In this document: positions 1 to 9,940 of the stretch, in pieces | Layout: every line of letters starts with the position of its first letter | Position numbering within the stretch: the stretch's first letter is position 1 | Assembly (NCBI GenBank): GCA_002707605.1 | Contig: PANK01000002.1 | Coordinates: 1 to 35,941 of the forward strand | Reading direction: 5' to 3' | Length of the DNA: 35,941 nucleotides | From: Hoeflea sp. | GTDB taxonomy: Bacteria > Pseudomonadota > Alphaproteobacteria > Rhizobiales > Rhizobiaceae | The notes under the pieces: generated by a model | What the model was told of the DNA's origin: nothing | The model's input: the letters and a program-made list of their open reading frames with translations, nothing else | Database searches by the model: none | Made by a program: the position numbers and the translations under genes

Positions 1-99
1 CGCCTGAAGACGTTGAAGCGAGCAATGTACGGCCGCGCCGGCCCAGAATTGATGAGGGCGAGAATGCTACCGTTGAATCACAGACTTTGAGGAAGAACC
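1..99 (+). mobile_element. 3' end of an ISL3-family element (C-terminus of transposase plus right terminal inverted repeat)
   Basis: Identical over 99/99 bases to 31157-31255 of the complete ISL3 copy; similarity stops right after ...GGAAGAACC. Confidence 0.9.
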
Positions 100-942
100 G
101 TCAGATACTGCACCAGGCGGGGCGATGATGCCGACCTTCGGGCGCGCATGATTGCAATTGCCCGAGAACGTCGCCGTTTCGGCTACCGGCGACTGCATGT
201 CATGCTCAAGCGTGAGGGGCACGTCGTCAACCACAAGAAGCTGTTCCGGCTCTACCGGGAGGAGAAGCTTGCCGTTCGCCGACGCGGCGGACGAAAGCGG
301 GCGATTGGAACACGAGCACCCCTGTTGATCCCGCTGCGCCCGAACCAGCGCTGGTCACTGGACTTTGTCTCAGATCAGTTCACGGACGGTCGCCGCTTTC
401 GGATTCTGGCCATCGTCGATGATTGCACGCGTGAGAACCTGGCGCTTGTCGCAGACACTTCGCTATCAGGGCTGCGGGTAGCCCGTGAGTTGGATGGCCT
501 TGTCGCCGAGCGTGGGAAGCCGAAGATGATTGTCAGCGACAACGGGAGCGAGTTCACCAGCAATGCGATCCTTGGCTGGGCCGATCGGACGAGGGTCGAA
601 TGGCACTACATCGCCCCCGGAAAGCCGATGCAGAATGGCTTCATCGAGAGCTTCAACGGTCGCCTCCGGGACGAACTGCTCAATGAGACGCTGTTCTCAT
701 CTCTGGCGCTTGCTCGGGAGAGCTTGACCAAATGGCGGTTGGATTACAATGGCAGCCGACCGCACTCGCAACTCGACTGGCAAACGCCAAACGAGTTTGC
801 ATCAACCTTCCCACCACGACGGGCATTGGCGCTGCGCAACATGGAAAGCTCCGCGCCACCGCCCGTCTCATCAACCACCTATCAGGGCAAAACCAACGCC
901 GGAAACGAACTCAAGGTTGGATAAAACATGGGGGCAAGGTCA
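100..942 (+). mobile_element. IS3-family (IS407-like group) element, left part truncated by the ISL3 copy; contains orfB transposase remnant
   Basis: In-frame transposase sequence begins right after the ISL3 end ([32 protein letters not shown]) and runs to 924; DDE-type rve domain motifs; right end ...GGGGGCAAGGTCA at 930-942 resembles IS407-group termini. Confidence 0.85.
148..924 (+). pseudogene. IS3-family transposase OrfB, N-terminally truncated
   Basis: ORF 258 aa with [33 protein letters not shown] motifs; N-terminus lost to ISL3. Confidence 0.85.
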
Positions 943-1134
943 GCAGCGACGGCGGGGGCAGGACGTGGGCGACAATCGCCACCCTTCTGCAGACGGCCAA
1001 GATGAACAACGTCGATTCGCAAGCCTGGCTTACTCAGACCCTCGAGCGCATCGTCAACGGCTGGCCCAGCAGCGATCTCGATGCACTCATGCCGTGGAAT
1101 TACGCAGGCTGAACGGTCTCAGCTTGCCGCTTAC
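943..1134 (+). mobile_element. IS66-family tnpC 3' remnant with right terminus
   Basis: Frame +3 peptide WATIATLLQTAKMNNVDSQAWLTQTLERIVNGWPSSDLDALMPWNYAG* resembles the IS66 TnpC C-terminus; followed by GAACGGTCTCAGCTTGCCGCTTAC, an IS66-like end (GTAAGCGG... on the other strand). Confidence 0.8.
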
Positions 1135-1140
1135 ACTCAA

Positions 1141-1770
1141 ATGAACAACGCACCCAAACCAAACATTGAAGACCTGCCGACCAAGGCGCAACTGTTCCGC
1201 TCCAGCATCATCGCAGGCATCGGCGCCGTCGCAATCCTGATCACGATCTACCTGCCAGCGGAATATGCGATCGACCCGACAGGAGTTGGCCGCGCGATTG
1301 GCCTGACGGAAATGGGCGAGATCAAAGTCCAGCTTGCTGAAGAAGCCGAGGTGGATCGCTTGCTGAACGAGCAACTTGGTCAAGACCAGTCTTCAAGTGT
1401 TCTCGACGGCTTCTTCGGCCTGTTTGTCGGCACGGCACATGCACAGGAAGCTCAGGCCTGGCAGGACACACTCACATTCACGCTGACACCCGGCGGCTCT
1501 GCCGACATCAAGATGGTCATGGCAAAGGGAGCCACGGCGGACTACGAATGGACAGCCGACGGGGGCCGGATCAACTTCGACCTGCATGCCCACGGCGGTG
1601 ACGATTCCATCACCTACGAGCGCGGCCGCGGCGAAACCTCGGGAGAAGGGACACTTAATGCGGCTTTTGACGGCAATCACGGCTGGTTCTGGCGCAATCG
1701 GGACAGCGTAGACGTTACCATCACGCTGCAACTGCGCGGTAATTACAGCGAAATTACCCAGAGCAACTGA
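1141..1770 (+). CDS. Single-pass transmembrane anchor-like protein with extracytoplasmic C-terminal domain
   Basis: ORF from MNNAPKPNIEDLPTKAQLFRSS; one TM segment (IIAGIGAVAILITIYLPAEYAI); soluble remainder. Confidence 0.7.
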   Translation: MNNAPKPNIEDLPTKAQLFRSSIIAGIGAVAILITIYLPAEYAIDPTGVGRAIGLTEMGEIKVQLAEEAEVDRLLNEQLGQDQSSSVLDGFFGLFVGTAHAQEAQAWQDTLTFTLTPGGSADIKMVMAKGATADYEWTADGGRINFDLHAHGGDDSITYERGRGETSGEGTLNAAFDGNHGWFWRNRDSVDVTITLQLRGNYSEITQSN

Positions 1771-1779
1771 TACCGCGGA

Positions 1780-1807
1780 TGCGCCTGCGGAGGAAACCGC
1801 AGGCGCA
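1780..1807. terminator. Perfect 11-bp stem hairpin downstream of the anchor gene
   Basis: TGCGCCTGCGG-AGGAAA-CCGCAGGCGCA starting 10 bp after the stop codon; no clear T tract. Confidence 0.5.
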
Positions 1808-2188
1808 CAGCGATCTATTCCGGCGTTATGATAGGCCGCTCAGCAGACGGTTGGTGTCGGCAGCTGCACCAACTTGATTGAACCTAGTATATTGCAGGCG
1901 GAGAGTACGTCACGGACGCTTCTGAAGCTGACATTTCGCTTCTGCTTTCGTCAAACGCCGTGCGTTTGATTATAGATCTCAGGTCAGCGCCGCCATGAGC
2001 GGCGGCTTGCCAGTCTTGAGCTCCGAAAACATGCCTAAGATCGCTCCTTCGTCAAAGCCGAGGCTGATTCATTTCGGAAAAGACCACCACCGCCTCGCCC
2101 GCCCGGGAGCGAAGCGACAGCGCCGTCACCTTTGGGAACTGATCAGTGAGAAATGTAGTTCCAATCCACGCATATATCTACCGAGCGT

Positions 2189-2812
2189 TCATGGTTTCAC
2201 CACTCGATACAGGCTGATCCAGCGTGGCACACTCGCGGCGTAGCGGTCATAGTCCGGCCCCAAACTCTGGCGCAGCGCAGCCTCTTCAGACCGAACCTGT
2301 GCGGAAGCAGACCAAAAGAACATCAGGGGCGCAAGGATCGTCGGGATGGCGGGAATCGCGAGACCGACACCTGCAAGGAGCATGAATTGGCCGACGAAGG
2401 TGGGGTTGCGACTGAACCGATAGAGACCTTCTGAGACGAGATTACCCGTTGCGCCCTCGGCAACGCCGACCCTCCACGAACTCCCCATCGACATCTGCGC
2501 GGCAAAGGCCAGCAGCGCGCCGATCCCGGCCACGAACAGGCCGATCACACCAAGCATTACTGTCGAGCCTTTGTCCCAGAACACGTCCATATCGCGCAGA
2601 ACGGGCGACGCCCACCAAACGAGCGGCCCGGTGAAAGCGAGAACAAAAGCCACGCGGAAACCGATTGCCGCCCAGCGGTCACGCCCTTTTGCCCGGGCGA
2701 ACAGCCAGACCGGCTTGCCCGCCGCCCGAGCCGCTATCGCGCTGCCCCAGAAAAAGAGAACAAGGTAACCCAAAAGCAGGACCAGGGCGGCCCAACCGAA
2801 GCCGGAAATCAT
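2189..2812 (-). CDS. Isoprenylcysteine carboxyl methyltransferase (ICMT)/phospholipid methyltransferase-like membrane protein
   Basis: Multi-TM; C-terminal EGLYRFSRNPTFVGQFMLLAGVGLA and SEEAALRQSLGPDYDRYAASVPRWI motifs typical of the family. Confidence 0.8.
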   Translation of the reverse strand: MISGFGWAALVLLLGYLVLFFWGSAIAARAAGKPVWLFARAKGRDRWAAIGFRVAFVLAFTGPLVWWASPVLRDMDVFWDKGSTVMLGVIGLFVAGIGALLAFAAQMSMGSSWRVGVAEGATGNLVSEGLYRFSRNPTFVGQFMLLAGVGLAIPAIPTILAPLMFFWSASAQVRSEEAALRQSLGPDYDRYAASVPRWISLYRVVKP

Positions 2813-2815
2813 GTG

Positions 2816-5077
2816 TCAGCCCTCGCGTTCCGGATTGAAGCGCAGCAGCCGCAATGCGTTCAGCGTGACTAGAACCGTGGCCCCCGTGTCGGCCATGATC
2901 GCGATCCAGAGACCGGTCAGGCCCAGAACCGAGGTCACCAGAAACACTGCCTTCAGGCCCAGCACCATGGTGACATTCTGGCGGATGTTGGTCATCGCCG
3001 CGCGGGTGAGGCGGATGGTGACCGGGATGTCGGTCACCCGGTCGCGCAGGATGGCTGCATCGGCCGTTTCGAGCGCGACATCAGTGCCCGATCCCATGGC
3101 CACGCCAACGCTCGCCTGTTTCAGCGCCGGTGCGTCGTTGATGCCGTCGCCGATCATCATCACGCCGCCATGCTCGCTCATGTCGCGGATGGCCTTGATC
3201 TTGTCTTCGGGCATCATGTCGGCCTGGTACTCGACGCCCAGGCTACCCGCAATCGCCGCTGCCGTACGGGGGTTGTCCCCGGTCAGGATGAGGGGCGTGA
3301 TGCCCATGGCTTTCAACTGACGCACGGCTTCGGGCGCATCCGCGCGCGGTTCGTCACGCATGGCGATGACGCCAAGCGGGGTCTTTTCGCGGAACACCAC
3401 GACGGCGGTCTTGCCCTGTTCCTCGAATACTGTCGTCTGGGCGAGACCCGCGTCGTCAATCCCAGCATTGTCCTTGGCATATCCTGGTGAAGCCACCCAG
3501 GCGGAAGCGTTACCCACCGTGGCGATCACACCCTTGCCCATCAACGCTTTTGCATCGCTTGAGGGCAGGATTGTTATGCCTGCCTCCTCCGCCTTGTTCA
3601 GAATGGCGATGGCCAACGGATGGCTGGAGCCGCTTTCGACCCCGGCCGCGACAGCCAGAAGTTCGGCCTCGGTCGTTGTGCCAAAAGTTACGATATCCGT
3701 CACCACTGGCCGCCCATCCGTCAGCGTCCCGGTTTTGTCAAAGGCAACCCGAGATACCTTCGCAGCCGCCTCGATCACTGCGCCGCCCTTCATCAGAATG
3801 CCGCGCCGCGCGCCTGTTGACAGCGCCGAAGCAATGGACGCGGGAACCGAGATCACGAGCGCACAGGGGCAGCCAATCAGCAGCAGCGCCAGCCCGCGGT
3901 AAACCCATGTGTCCCAAGGCTGGCCAAAGGCCAGGGGCGGCACCAGCACGACCAGAGCCGCAACAGTGACGATAGCGGGCATATACCAGCGGCTGAAGCG
4001 GTCAATGAACCGTTCGGTCGGCGCGCGTGCCTCCTCGGCCTCTTCCACGAGGCGTATAATGCGCGAGATGGTGTTGTCGGCGGCGGCTTTGGTCACCGTG
4101 ACCCGCAACGCGGCTTCTGTGTTGATGGAGCCTGCGAAGACCGAATCACCGGGTCCCTTGTTCACCGGAACACTTTCACCAGTCACCGGGCTATCATCCA
4201 CGCCCGAGGTGCCTTCTTTGATCTCGCCATCCGCCGGGATGCGATCGCCGGGACGGACGAGCACGGTCTGCCCCACGGCAAGACTTGCCGCCGGCACTTC
4301 GCGTGTGGCGCCGTTCATCTCCAAAAGCGCCGTCTTCGGAACCAGATTGGCAAGAGCGCGAATTCCATCACGCGCCTTGCCTGCGGCCACGCCTTCCAGA
4401 ACCTCCCCCACAGCGAACAGGAAAACGACCAAAGCCGCTTCTTCCGCGGCATTGATGAACAATGCGCCGATCGCGGCAATTGTCATCAGGCTTTCGATGG
4501 TGAAGGGCTGTCCCATGCGCAATGCTGCAAATGCGCGGCGGGCGACGGGAGCAACCCCGATCAGACAGGCTGCAACGAAGGCCCAATTGCCGATCTCCGG
4601 AACGATCAGTTCCACCCCCCAGGCAACCACAAGAAGCAGGGCGGTAAAGATCACCAGCCTCCCCTTGGCCGTCTGATACCAGCGTTTGTCCCGATCGGCG
4701 GGATCGTCATGAACATGGCCGGAACTGCCGTGGCCGAAATCGTCCTTTGAATTGCCGTCCGCATGGGAATGGCCGGTACCACTTCCACCATGGTCATTAT
4801 CTTCGACCGGGTCCGCCGTCACCATCCGCGGTGAAATGCCGTAGCCAAGCGCCCGAACGGTTTTTTCAATCTTGTCGCGGCCAGTCTCGCCCTCGTCCAG
4901 AGTCAGGCGCAGACGTTCGGACATGATACCGACCTCGACACCGGTAACTCCTGGCAACCGTGCCAAAGCATCTTTTATCTTTGTGGCACAGGACCCGCAG
5001 TCCATGCCAGACACCGTCCAGTCGCAACTGATTTTGTTGTTTGCTTCCATTTCCGTCACCGCTTTTCCTTCCCCCAC
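2816..5077 (-). CDS. cadA: Heavy-metal translocating P1B-type ATPase (Cd/Zn/Pb type)
   Basis: GMDCGSCATKI HMA domain, His-rich linker, CPCALVIS, DKTGTLT, MIGDGINDAPAL. Confidence 0.93.
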   Translation of the reverse strand: MGEGKAVTEMEANNKISCDWTVSGMDCGSCATKIKDALARLPGVTGVEVGIMSERLRLTLDEGETGRDKIEKTVRALGYGISPRMVTADPVEDNDHGGSGTGHSHADGNSKDDFGHGSSGHVHDDPADRDKRWYQTAKGRLVIFTALLLVVAWGVELIVPEIGNWAFVAACLIGVAPVARRAFAALRMGQPFTIESLMTIAAIGALFINAAEEAALVVFLFAVGEVLEGVAAGKARDGIRALANLVPKTALLEMNGATREVPAASLAVGQTVLVRPGDRIPADGEIKEGTSGVDDSPVTGESVPVNKGPGDSVFAGSINTEAALRVTVTKAAADNTISRIIRLVEEAEEARAPTERFIDRFSRWYMPAIVTVAALVVLVPPLAFGQPWDTWVYRGLALLLIGCPCALVISVPASIASALSTGARRGILMKGGAVIEAAAKVSRVAFDKTGTLTDGRPVVTDIVTFGTTTEAELLAVAAGVESGSSHPLAIAILNKAEEAGITILPSSDAKALMGKGVIATVGNASAWVASPGYAKDNAGIDDAGLAQTTVFEEQGKTAVVVFREKTPLGVIAMRDEPRADAPEAVRQLKAMGITPLILTGDNPRTAAAIAGSLGVEYQADMMPEDKIKAIRDMSEHGGVMMIGDGINDAPALKQASVGVAMGSGTDVALETADAAILRDRVTDIPVTIRLTRAAMTNIRQNVTMVLGLKAVFLVTSVLGLTGLWIAIMADTGATVLVTLNALRLLRFNPEREG

Positions 5078-5114
5078 AGGGAGTTTCCTCGGGCCTTGTC
5101 TTCGTCAGTCACTC

Positions 5115-5145
5115 TCTCTAATGTCTATAGCCACTGTAGCTTCAA
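5115..5145 (-). promoter_or_regulatory. MerR-type promoter/operator for the P-type ATPase
   Basis: On the minus strand TTGAAG-N19-TAGAGA with dyad CTACAGTGGCTATAG (5125-5139) in the spacer; a 19-bp spacer is typical of MerR-activated promoters. Confidence 0.65.
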
Positions 5146-5155
5146 GAGAAATTTT

Positions 5156-5596
5156 ATGCTGACCATCGGAAAACTTGGACAGGCGGCAGGGGTCAAGGTG
5201 CCGACCATCCGCTATTATGAACAGATCGGCTTGTTGCCGGAGGCTGAGCGAAGTGCAGGCAACCAGAGGCTCTACAGCCGCAAGGCGCTTGATCGACTAA
5301 CCTTCGTCCGGCATGCGCGGGAACTTGGCTTCACGCTCGATGCGATCCGCGATCTGCTCAGCCTCTCGGATCATCCCGACCAGCCATGCGCGGCAGCGGA
5401 TGCTATTGCCAAGGCTCAACTGGCGGAAATTGAGAAGCGGCTCGCGCGTCTTGCCTCGTTGAAGGTCGAATTGAAGCGCATGGTGGCGCAATGCGCGGGC
5501 GGCAGCATCGCTGACTGCCGGGTGATCGAAGTGCTGGGCAACCATTCGCTTTGCGCGGCCGAACACGGTCCCCGGGAAAGCGAGGGCGATTCGTGA
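5156..5596 (+). CDS. MerR-family metal-responsive transcriptional regulator
   Basis: [32 protein letters not shown] helix-turn-helix; divergent from the ATPase; start chosen inside ORF 5096-5596. Confidence 0.88.
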   Translation: MLTIGKLGQAAGVKVPTIRYYEQIGLLPEAERSAGNQRLYSRKALDRLTFVRHARELGFTLDAIRDLLSLSDHPDQPCAAADAIAKAQLAEIEKRLARLASLKVELKRMVAQCAGGSIADCRVIEVLGNHSLCAAEHGPRESEGDS

Positions 5597-5934
5597 CCCC
5601 GTTTGGCACGCTCTCCATCTATGCGGCCGCGGCTCTGGCCGAGATAGCAGGCTGTTTTGCCTTCTGGGCCTGGATGCGGCAGGGGGCCAGCGCCCTCTGG
5701 CTTGTCCCCGGCCTTGTGAGCCTTGCAGCTTTCGCCTGGCTGTTGACGCTTGCCCCGTCAGATTTCGCAGGCCGTGCTTATGCGGCCTATGGCGGCGTCT
5801 ATGTTGCGGCCTCGCTGCTCTGGCTTCTGACAGTGGAAAGACAGCGGCCCGACACCTGGGATCTGACCGGTGCAGCGATCTGTGTCCTTGGCGCTGGGAT
5901 CATCCTGTTCGCTCCACGGACGCTGGGAAGTTGA
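5593..5934 (+). CDS. YnfA/UPF0060-family membrane protein
   Basis: GTG start overlapping the merR stop by 4 bp; [22 protein letters not shown]..., [19 protein letters not shown] motifs. Confidence 0.85.
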   Translation: MTPFGTLSIYAAAALAEIAGCFAFWAWMRQGASALWLVPGLVSLAAFAWLLTLAPSDFAGRAYAAYGGVYVAASLLWLLTVERQRPDTWDLTGAAICVLGAGIILFAPRTLGS

Positions 5935-5982
5935 GAAACGTCTGCCGTTTGACGGCCATTGGATAAGGCTACTGTGAACAGC

Positions 5983-6696
5983 ATGAAAAAAAACAGATTG
6001 CTGATCGTTGATGCTGCACGAGGAACGGCGATCGCTGGCGTGGTGCTTTTCCATCTCGTCTGGGATCTGGAATTCACCGGCTTCATATCTGGCGTGGCCT
6101 TTCATCCACTGTGGCTCGTATTCGGACGTTCGCTGGCTGGAAGCTTCATGTTCCTTGCGGGAGTGAGTCTGGTTCTGGCGCATGGCGTCCAGTTCAGGAC
6201 AACGACATATTTTCGCCGACTCGGCGTCATTGTTGCTGCCGCCATGGCGATAACAATCGTCACTTTCCTGGTATTTCCCGGTGCGTTTGTGTATTTCGGC
6301 ATCTTGCATTCGATCGCCATTGCAAGTCTCATCGGCGTTGTTTTTCTCAGACCCCCGGCTTCAGTTAGTCTGCTGACCGGATTGGTGATGATGGCGCTTC
6401 CATGGTTCGTCTCGCTGTCGGCCTTTGACCCCCGATGGCTGGCGTGGATCGGCCTTTCAGCCACCCCGCCGCTCAGCAATGATTTCGTACCAGTGCTTCC
6501 CTGGGCGGGCGTGACGCTTCTTGGCATCGCTTTCGCCAAAGTGTGTGACGTTGGATTGCATCAGGTAAAAAGCGCGAGTGTGGACAGCACTTTCCTGGCC
6601 AAGCTCGCTTGGTTGGGCCGCCACAGCCTCGCAATATATTTGCTGCATCAGCCGGTGATGCTCGCAATCATTGTTCCCTTGTCGCGCCTGCTTTGA
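5983..6696 (+). CDS. DUF1624 / heparan-alpha-glucosaminide N-acetyltransferase-like membrane protein
   Basis: RLLIVDAARGTAIAGVVLFHLVWDLEF, SFMFLAGVSLVLAHG; multi-TM; start within ORF 5959-6696. Confidence 0.8.
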   Translation: MKKNRLLIVDAARGTAIAGVVLFHLVWDLEFTGFISGVAFHPLWLVFGRSLAGSFMFLAGVSLVLAHGVQFRTTTYFRRLGVIVAAAMAITIVTFLVFPGAFVYFGILHSIAIASLIGVVFLRPPASVSLLTGLVMMALPWFVSLSAFDPRWLAWIGLSATPPLSNDFVPVLPWAGVTLLGIAFAKVCDVGLHQVKSASVDSTFLAKLAWLGRHSLAIYLLHQPVMLAIIVPLSRLL

Positions 6697-7771
6697 GGGG
6701 TTGCCGTCGGGCGACGAAGGGGTCGGCGAGCGCTGCTTGCGGACGGCTGACCGGGACAGCAGTCGATGAAGTGATTTCCGACAAATACTGCGGGCCTTTC
6801 TTGGCCAGAATCTTGCGGAAGACCGGGTTCATACCGCCATCCGAATAGGCGAGACCAGGACTTTGGACATCGTTGAGGAGGCTTTTCATCTTCTCGATGT
6901 CGCCCGTTGATTTCTCGGCCACTTGCTGAACTTCCGGTTCAAAAGCCGGGCATTGTCCAAGCGGGTCGGTGGGCGAATTGCCGTTGAGGGGTTCGCCGAA
7001 CCGGTAGCGACCCTCGCAGAATTGAAACCGGGGTGGTTGTCGCAGAACTTCAAAGCGATCATAGCCCGCCTTGAGATCCATCCAGAAGTCGAAATTCGGG
7101 TTGTCCTTGTGCGCCGCAAGGTTTTCGGGCGTCATCCGAAACGGATAGGACTGGACCTGAAAGTCCTGCTGGCCGCCTTTCAATGCTTCTCTGACGACCG
7201 CGTAAACTTCCGCGACATACTCATCGGAAATCGCAAAGCAACCCGACGATGAGCACGCGCCATGCACCATCAGGGCGGAACCGGTGTAGCCCTTTGCCCG
7301 CTCCAGCCTGTTCGGATAACCGAGATCGAAGGAAAGGTAGTATTGCGATCTCGGGTTCAGCCTGCCGGAATTGACGGTGTAGAATCCTTCAGGCGCCTGC
7401 CGGTCGCCTTCGAATTTTTTCGGACCCAATACGCCCGACCATCGGCACATTGGATAGGTTTTCATCAGTGCATACTTGCCGGTTGAATCCCGCTTCCAGA
7501 CTTCGAGTTCGCTTTCCTGCTTGAAAATACGAACCAGCACCGGGTCTGCGGGCCTCATTCCCATATCCCGCATTTTGGCGACAGTCTTTTGCGGGATAGG
7601 AACATCGCCTCGGCCATCAAGCTCCAGCGTGCTCGTCACACATCCGGTCAAGACCAGACCTGCCATGAGAATGCCGATCACACTGAATCGAAATCCCCGG
7701 GTTGCACGGCGCTTTTTTCTGATCATAGGCAGCATCAATTTCCGTTTCTTGCCCCTGGCTTCAGACAACAA
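6668..7771 (-). CDS. YkuD-domain murein L,D-transpeptidase (YafK-like), probable lipoprotein
   Basis: Lipobox-like VLTGC; MVHGACSSSGCFAISDEYVAEVY catalytic region. Confidence 0.85.
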   Translation of the reverse strand: MLSEARGKKRKLMLPMIRKKRRATRGFRFSVIGILMAGLVLTGCVTSTLELDGRGDVPIPQKTVAKMRDMGMRPADPVLVRIFKQESELEVWKRDSTGKYALMKTYPMCRWSGVLGPKKFEGDRQAPEGFYTVNSGRLNPRSQYYLSFDLGYPNRLERAKGYTGSALMVHGACSSSGCFAISDEYVAEVYAVVREALKGGQQDFQVQSYPFRMTPENLAAHKDNPNFDFWMDLKAGYDRFEVLRQPPRFQFCEGRYRFGEPLNGNSPTDPLGQCPAFEPEVQQVAEKSTGDIEKMKSLLNDVQSPGLAYSDGGMNPVFRKILAKKGPQYLSEITSSTAVPVSRPQAALADPFVARRQPLKAGATREQ

Positions 7772-8429
7772 TCAGCCTGGCGCCATTGGTCACGCGGCCG
7801 TAAAGGTCGACAACATCCTGATTGATCATCCGCACGCAACCGCTGGAAACCGATTTGCCGATGGTCCAGTATTCCGGCGATCCGTGGATGCGGTAAAGCG
7901 TATCCTCACCATTCTGGAAGATGTAGAGGGCGCGGGCGCCGAGCGGATTGTCAAGACCAGGCGGCATACCGCCATTGCTGGCGCTCCATTTTGCAAGCTC
8001 GGGTTGCCGCGCGATCATTTCGTCGGGCGGGGTCCATTTCGGCCAAGCCTGTTTCCACTGGATCACGCCTTCACCCGACCATTCGAAACCTTGCCGACCG
8101 AGGCCGACGCCATAACGCATGGCTTTTCCGCCTTCCTGGATCAGATGAAGGAAATATGTCTTTGTATTGACGATGACCGTTCCAACTGGATACGGACTGG
8201 TGAAATTCACCTGCCGCCTCCAGAATTTTGTTGGCACCTTGTTGATGTCGATAGCGGGCAGGGGAAACCGTTCGCCGGGCATCGGTCCATACATTGCCCG
8301 GATTGTGGCTAACTTCGGATTGGGTGTCGCTTCCTCAACCGGTAGGTCGGTTCTGGTTGCAGTGGTGCATCCGGACAATGCCAGGACTGAGGATCCTGCG
8401 GCTCCACATATGAATTGGCGGCGGTTCAT
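7761..8429 (-). CDS. L,D-transpeptidase (ErfK/YbiS/YcfS/YnhG type), probable lipoprotein
   Basis: ALSGC lipobox; YRIHGSPEYWTIGKSVSSGCVRMINQDVVDLY catalytic motif. Confidence 0.92.
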   Translation of the reverse strand: MNRRQFICGAAGSSVLALSGCTTATRTDLPVEEATPNPKLATIRAMYGPMPGERFPLPAIDINKVPTKFWRRQVNFTSPYPVGTVIVNTKTYFLHLIQEGGKAMRYGVGLGRQGFEWSGEGVIQWKQAWPKWTPPDEMIARQPELAKWSASNGGMPPGLDNPLGARALYIFQNGEDTLYRIHGSPEYWTIGKSVSSGCVRMINQDVVDLYGRVTNGARLIVV

Positions 8430-8558
8430 ATCGTTTCAACTTTCACAACTTCTTGCATGGTGGACCTGTTCAAATTCATCATTGGTGGAGTGCGAGCCGC
8501 AAACTCCGGAACTGGTTTGCGGCTCTCGGTAACGTGCATGTGAAGAATGGTTTTGGCG

Positions 8559-9119
8559 CTACAGCACCACAACCCGAGCGCCGACTGGCACCCGCTCAAA
8601 AAGGTCTTCGACATGTTCATTGATCATGCGGATGCAGCCATTGGACACCGAGCGCCCGATCGAAGATGGCTCCGTTGTGCCATGAATGCGGTAGAGCGTA
8701 TCGCGCCCATCCCTGTACAAATAGAGAGCCCGCGAGCCCAAAGGATTGGTCGGGCCGCCAGGAACACCCTTGGCGAAGCGCGCGTACTTCTTCGGATTGC
8801 GCTTGATCATATTGGCTGTAGGGGTCCATGAGGGCCACTTGGCTTTTCGTCCGACCTTCGCCTGTCCCTTGAAAGCCAGCCCGGCCCGGCCCACTCCGAC
8901 GCCATAGCGGCGCGCCTTTCCTGCAGCAAGCTGCAAATACAAGAAGTGGTTTTTCGGGTCGATTATGATTGTACCGGGGTTGTAACCGCTGAAGCTAATT
9001 AATTGCGGTTCGTATTTTTCGTCCAGTTTGAACTTCTCGGCGTGGGCGTAGGCTGGTAGCCCGTACGATGTGGCAAGGCAGGCGCCAACGCCAAATAGCA
9101 TTTCTCTTCTTGAAATCAT
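8559..9119 (-). CDS. L,D-transpeptidase (ErfK/YbiS type), exported
   Basis: YRIHGTTEPSSIGRSVSNGCIRMINEHVEDLFERVPVGARV; N-terminal signal; start MISRREM within ORF 8559-9128. Confidence 0.92.
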   Translation of the reverse strand: MISRREMLFGVGACLATSYGLPAYAHAEKFKLDEKYEPQLISFSGYNPGTIIIDPKNHFLYLQLAAGKARRYGVGVGRAGLAFKGQAKVGRKAKWPSWTPTANMIKRNPKKYARFAKGVPGGPTNPLGSRALYLYRDGRDTLYRIHGTTEPSSIGRSVSNGCIRMINEHVEDLFERVPVGARVVVL

Positions 9120-9177
9120 GTTTCCCACTCACGTCTTTGAAGGTTTCCTATCTGCACGGGAATGCGCAGGTTTACAT

Positions 9178-9522
9178 TCATGCGTGAGCGTTTGGTGGTC
9201 GTGGGACTACATTTCCGATGTTGAAGAGAAGCACGGGTTTGAATTCGAAGTCATGCTCCTGTGTCTCGGGTGCCACTGTCGGAACATTCATCACAGCAAA
9301 AATTGCACAGTGCATCGGACAGTGGGCAGATATCTTGCTCCCGGTTTCCTCGCCGAGCGGCTTGGTGTCAGAGCCAAGATCACTGTCAACGGCAATTGAA
9401 GTGCATTCGATCGCATCAGTTCTGCTTTGGCAGTCAAAAAGAACATTGTCCTCATCCAACGAATGCGCGAGCGCCGGAAGCGCCAGCAGCAATGCTAGAA
9501 TGAAGGTCAGCACACGGATCAT
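9178..9522 (-). CDS. Small exported protein with CPMHC motif, unknown function
   Basis: Signal peptide MIRVLTFILALLLALPALAHS then 90 aa with CPMHCAIF; position next to metal genes. Confidence 0.5.
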   Translation of the reverse strand: MIRVLTFILALLLALPALAHSLDEDNVLFDCQSRTDAIECTSIAVDSDLGSDTKPLGEETGSKISAHCPMHCAIFAVMNVPTVAPETQEHDFEFKPVLLFNIGNVVPRPPNAHA

Positions 9523-9940
9523 GACACTCTTTTCGCTTCTAAGGCCTTCTTTGTCTATATGATCTATGGTTAACTTTTTGTGAGAATATGGTTATCGTCA
9601 TAAGTCTGGGGGTTTTTCCGAGTGCTGATGGGCAGCAGCACGATCGGTAAAGAGATCAGCTTCGATTTGATCACCGGAGATCATCCGTCGGTACGATACA
9701 GGTCAAAATCCTTGCCTTATCGAGATACCGGCCTTTACCGAGGTCCTGCCCATCCTGTCATCAATCGATACGCCAACCGACCGGATAGCTTTGAACTGCC
9801 GGTTTACCGACGAAGACGCCGAGGTTTAGAACAAGCCTGCCCCTGCGGCAACAGCGACGCCGGCTCACCAGTTTAGTCTTTCTCTTATATCGCGGGGCAG
9901 CGATCCGCTTGTGAGGGGCCGCAGTTTCGTCGGATCGGAA

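Noticed and set aside
732-1144. Overlapping ORFs 732-1112 and 749-1144 as independent genes
   Set aside because: They overlap IS3 orfB in other frames; only the part after 943 of the first is meaningful, as an IS66 tnpC remnant.
1995-2243. 82-aa plus-strand ORF
   Set aside because: No recognisable domain or RBS; overlaps the 3' end of the methyltransferase-like gene.
3487-4676. Long plus-strand ORFs opposite the P-type ATPase
   Set aside because: Low-complexity Arg/Pro/Ser/Ala-rich antisense frames typical of GC-rich coding DNA.
9622-9876. 84-aa ORF in the gap between the CPMHC gene and the ZIP gene
   Set aside because: No signal, domain or clear RBS; insufficient support.
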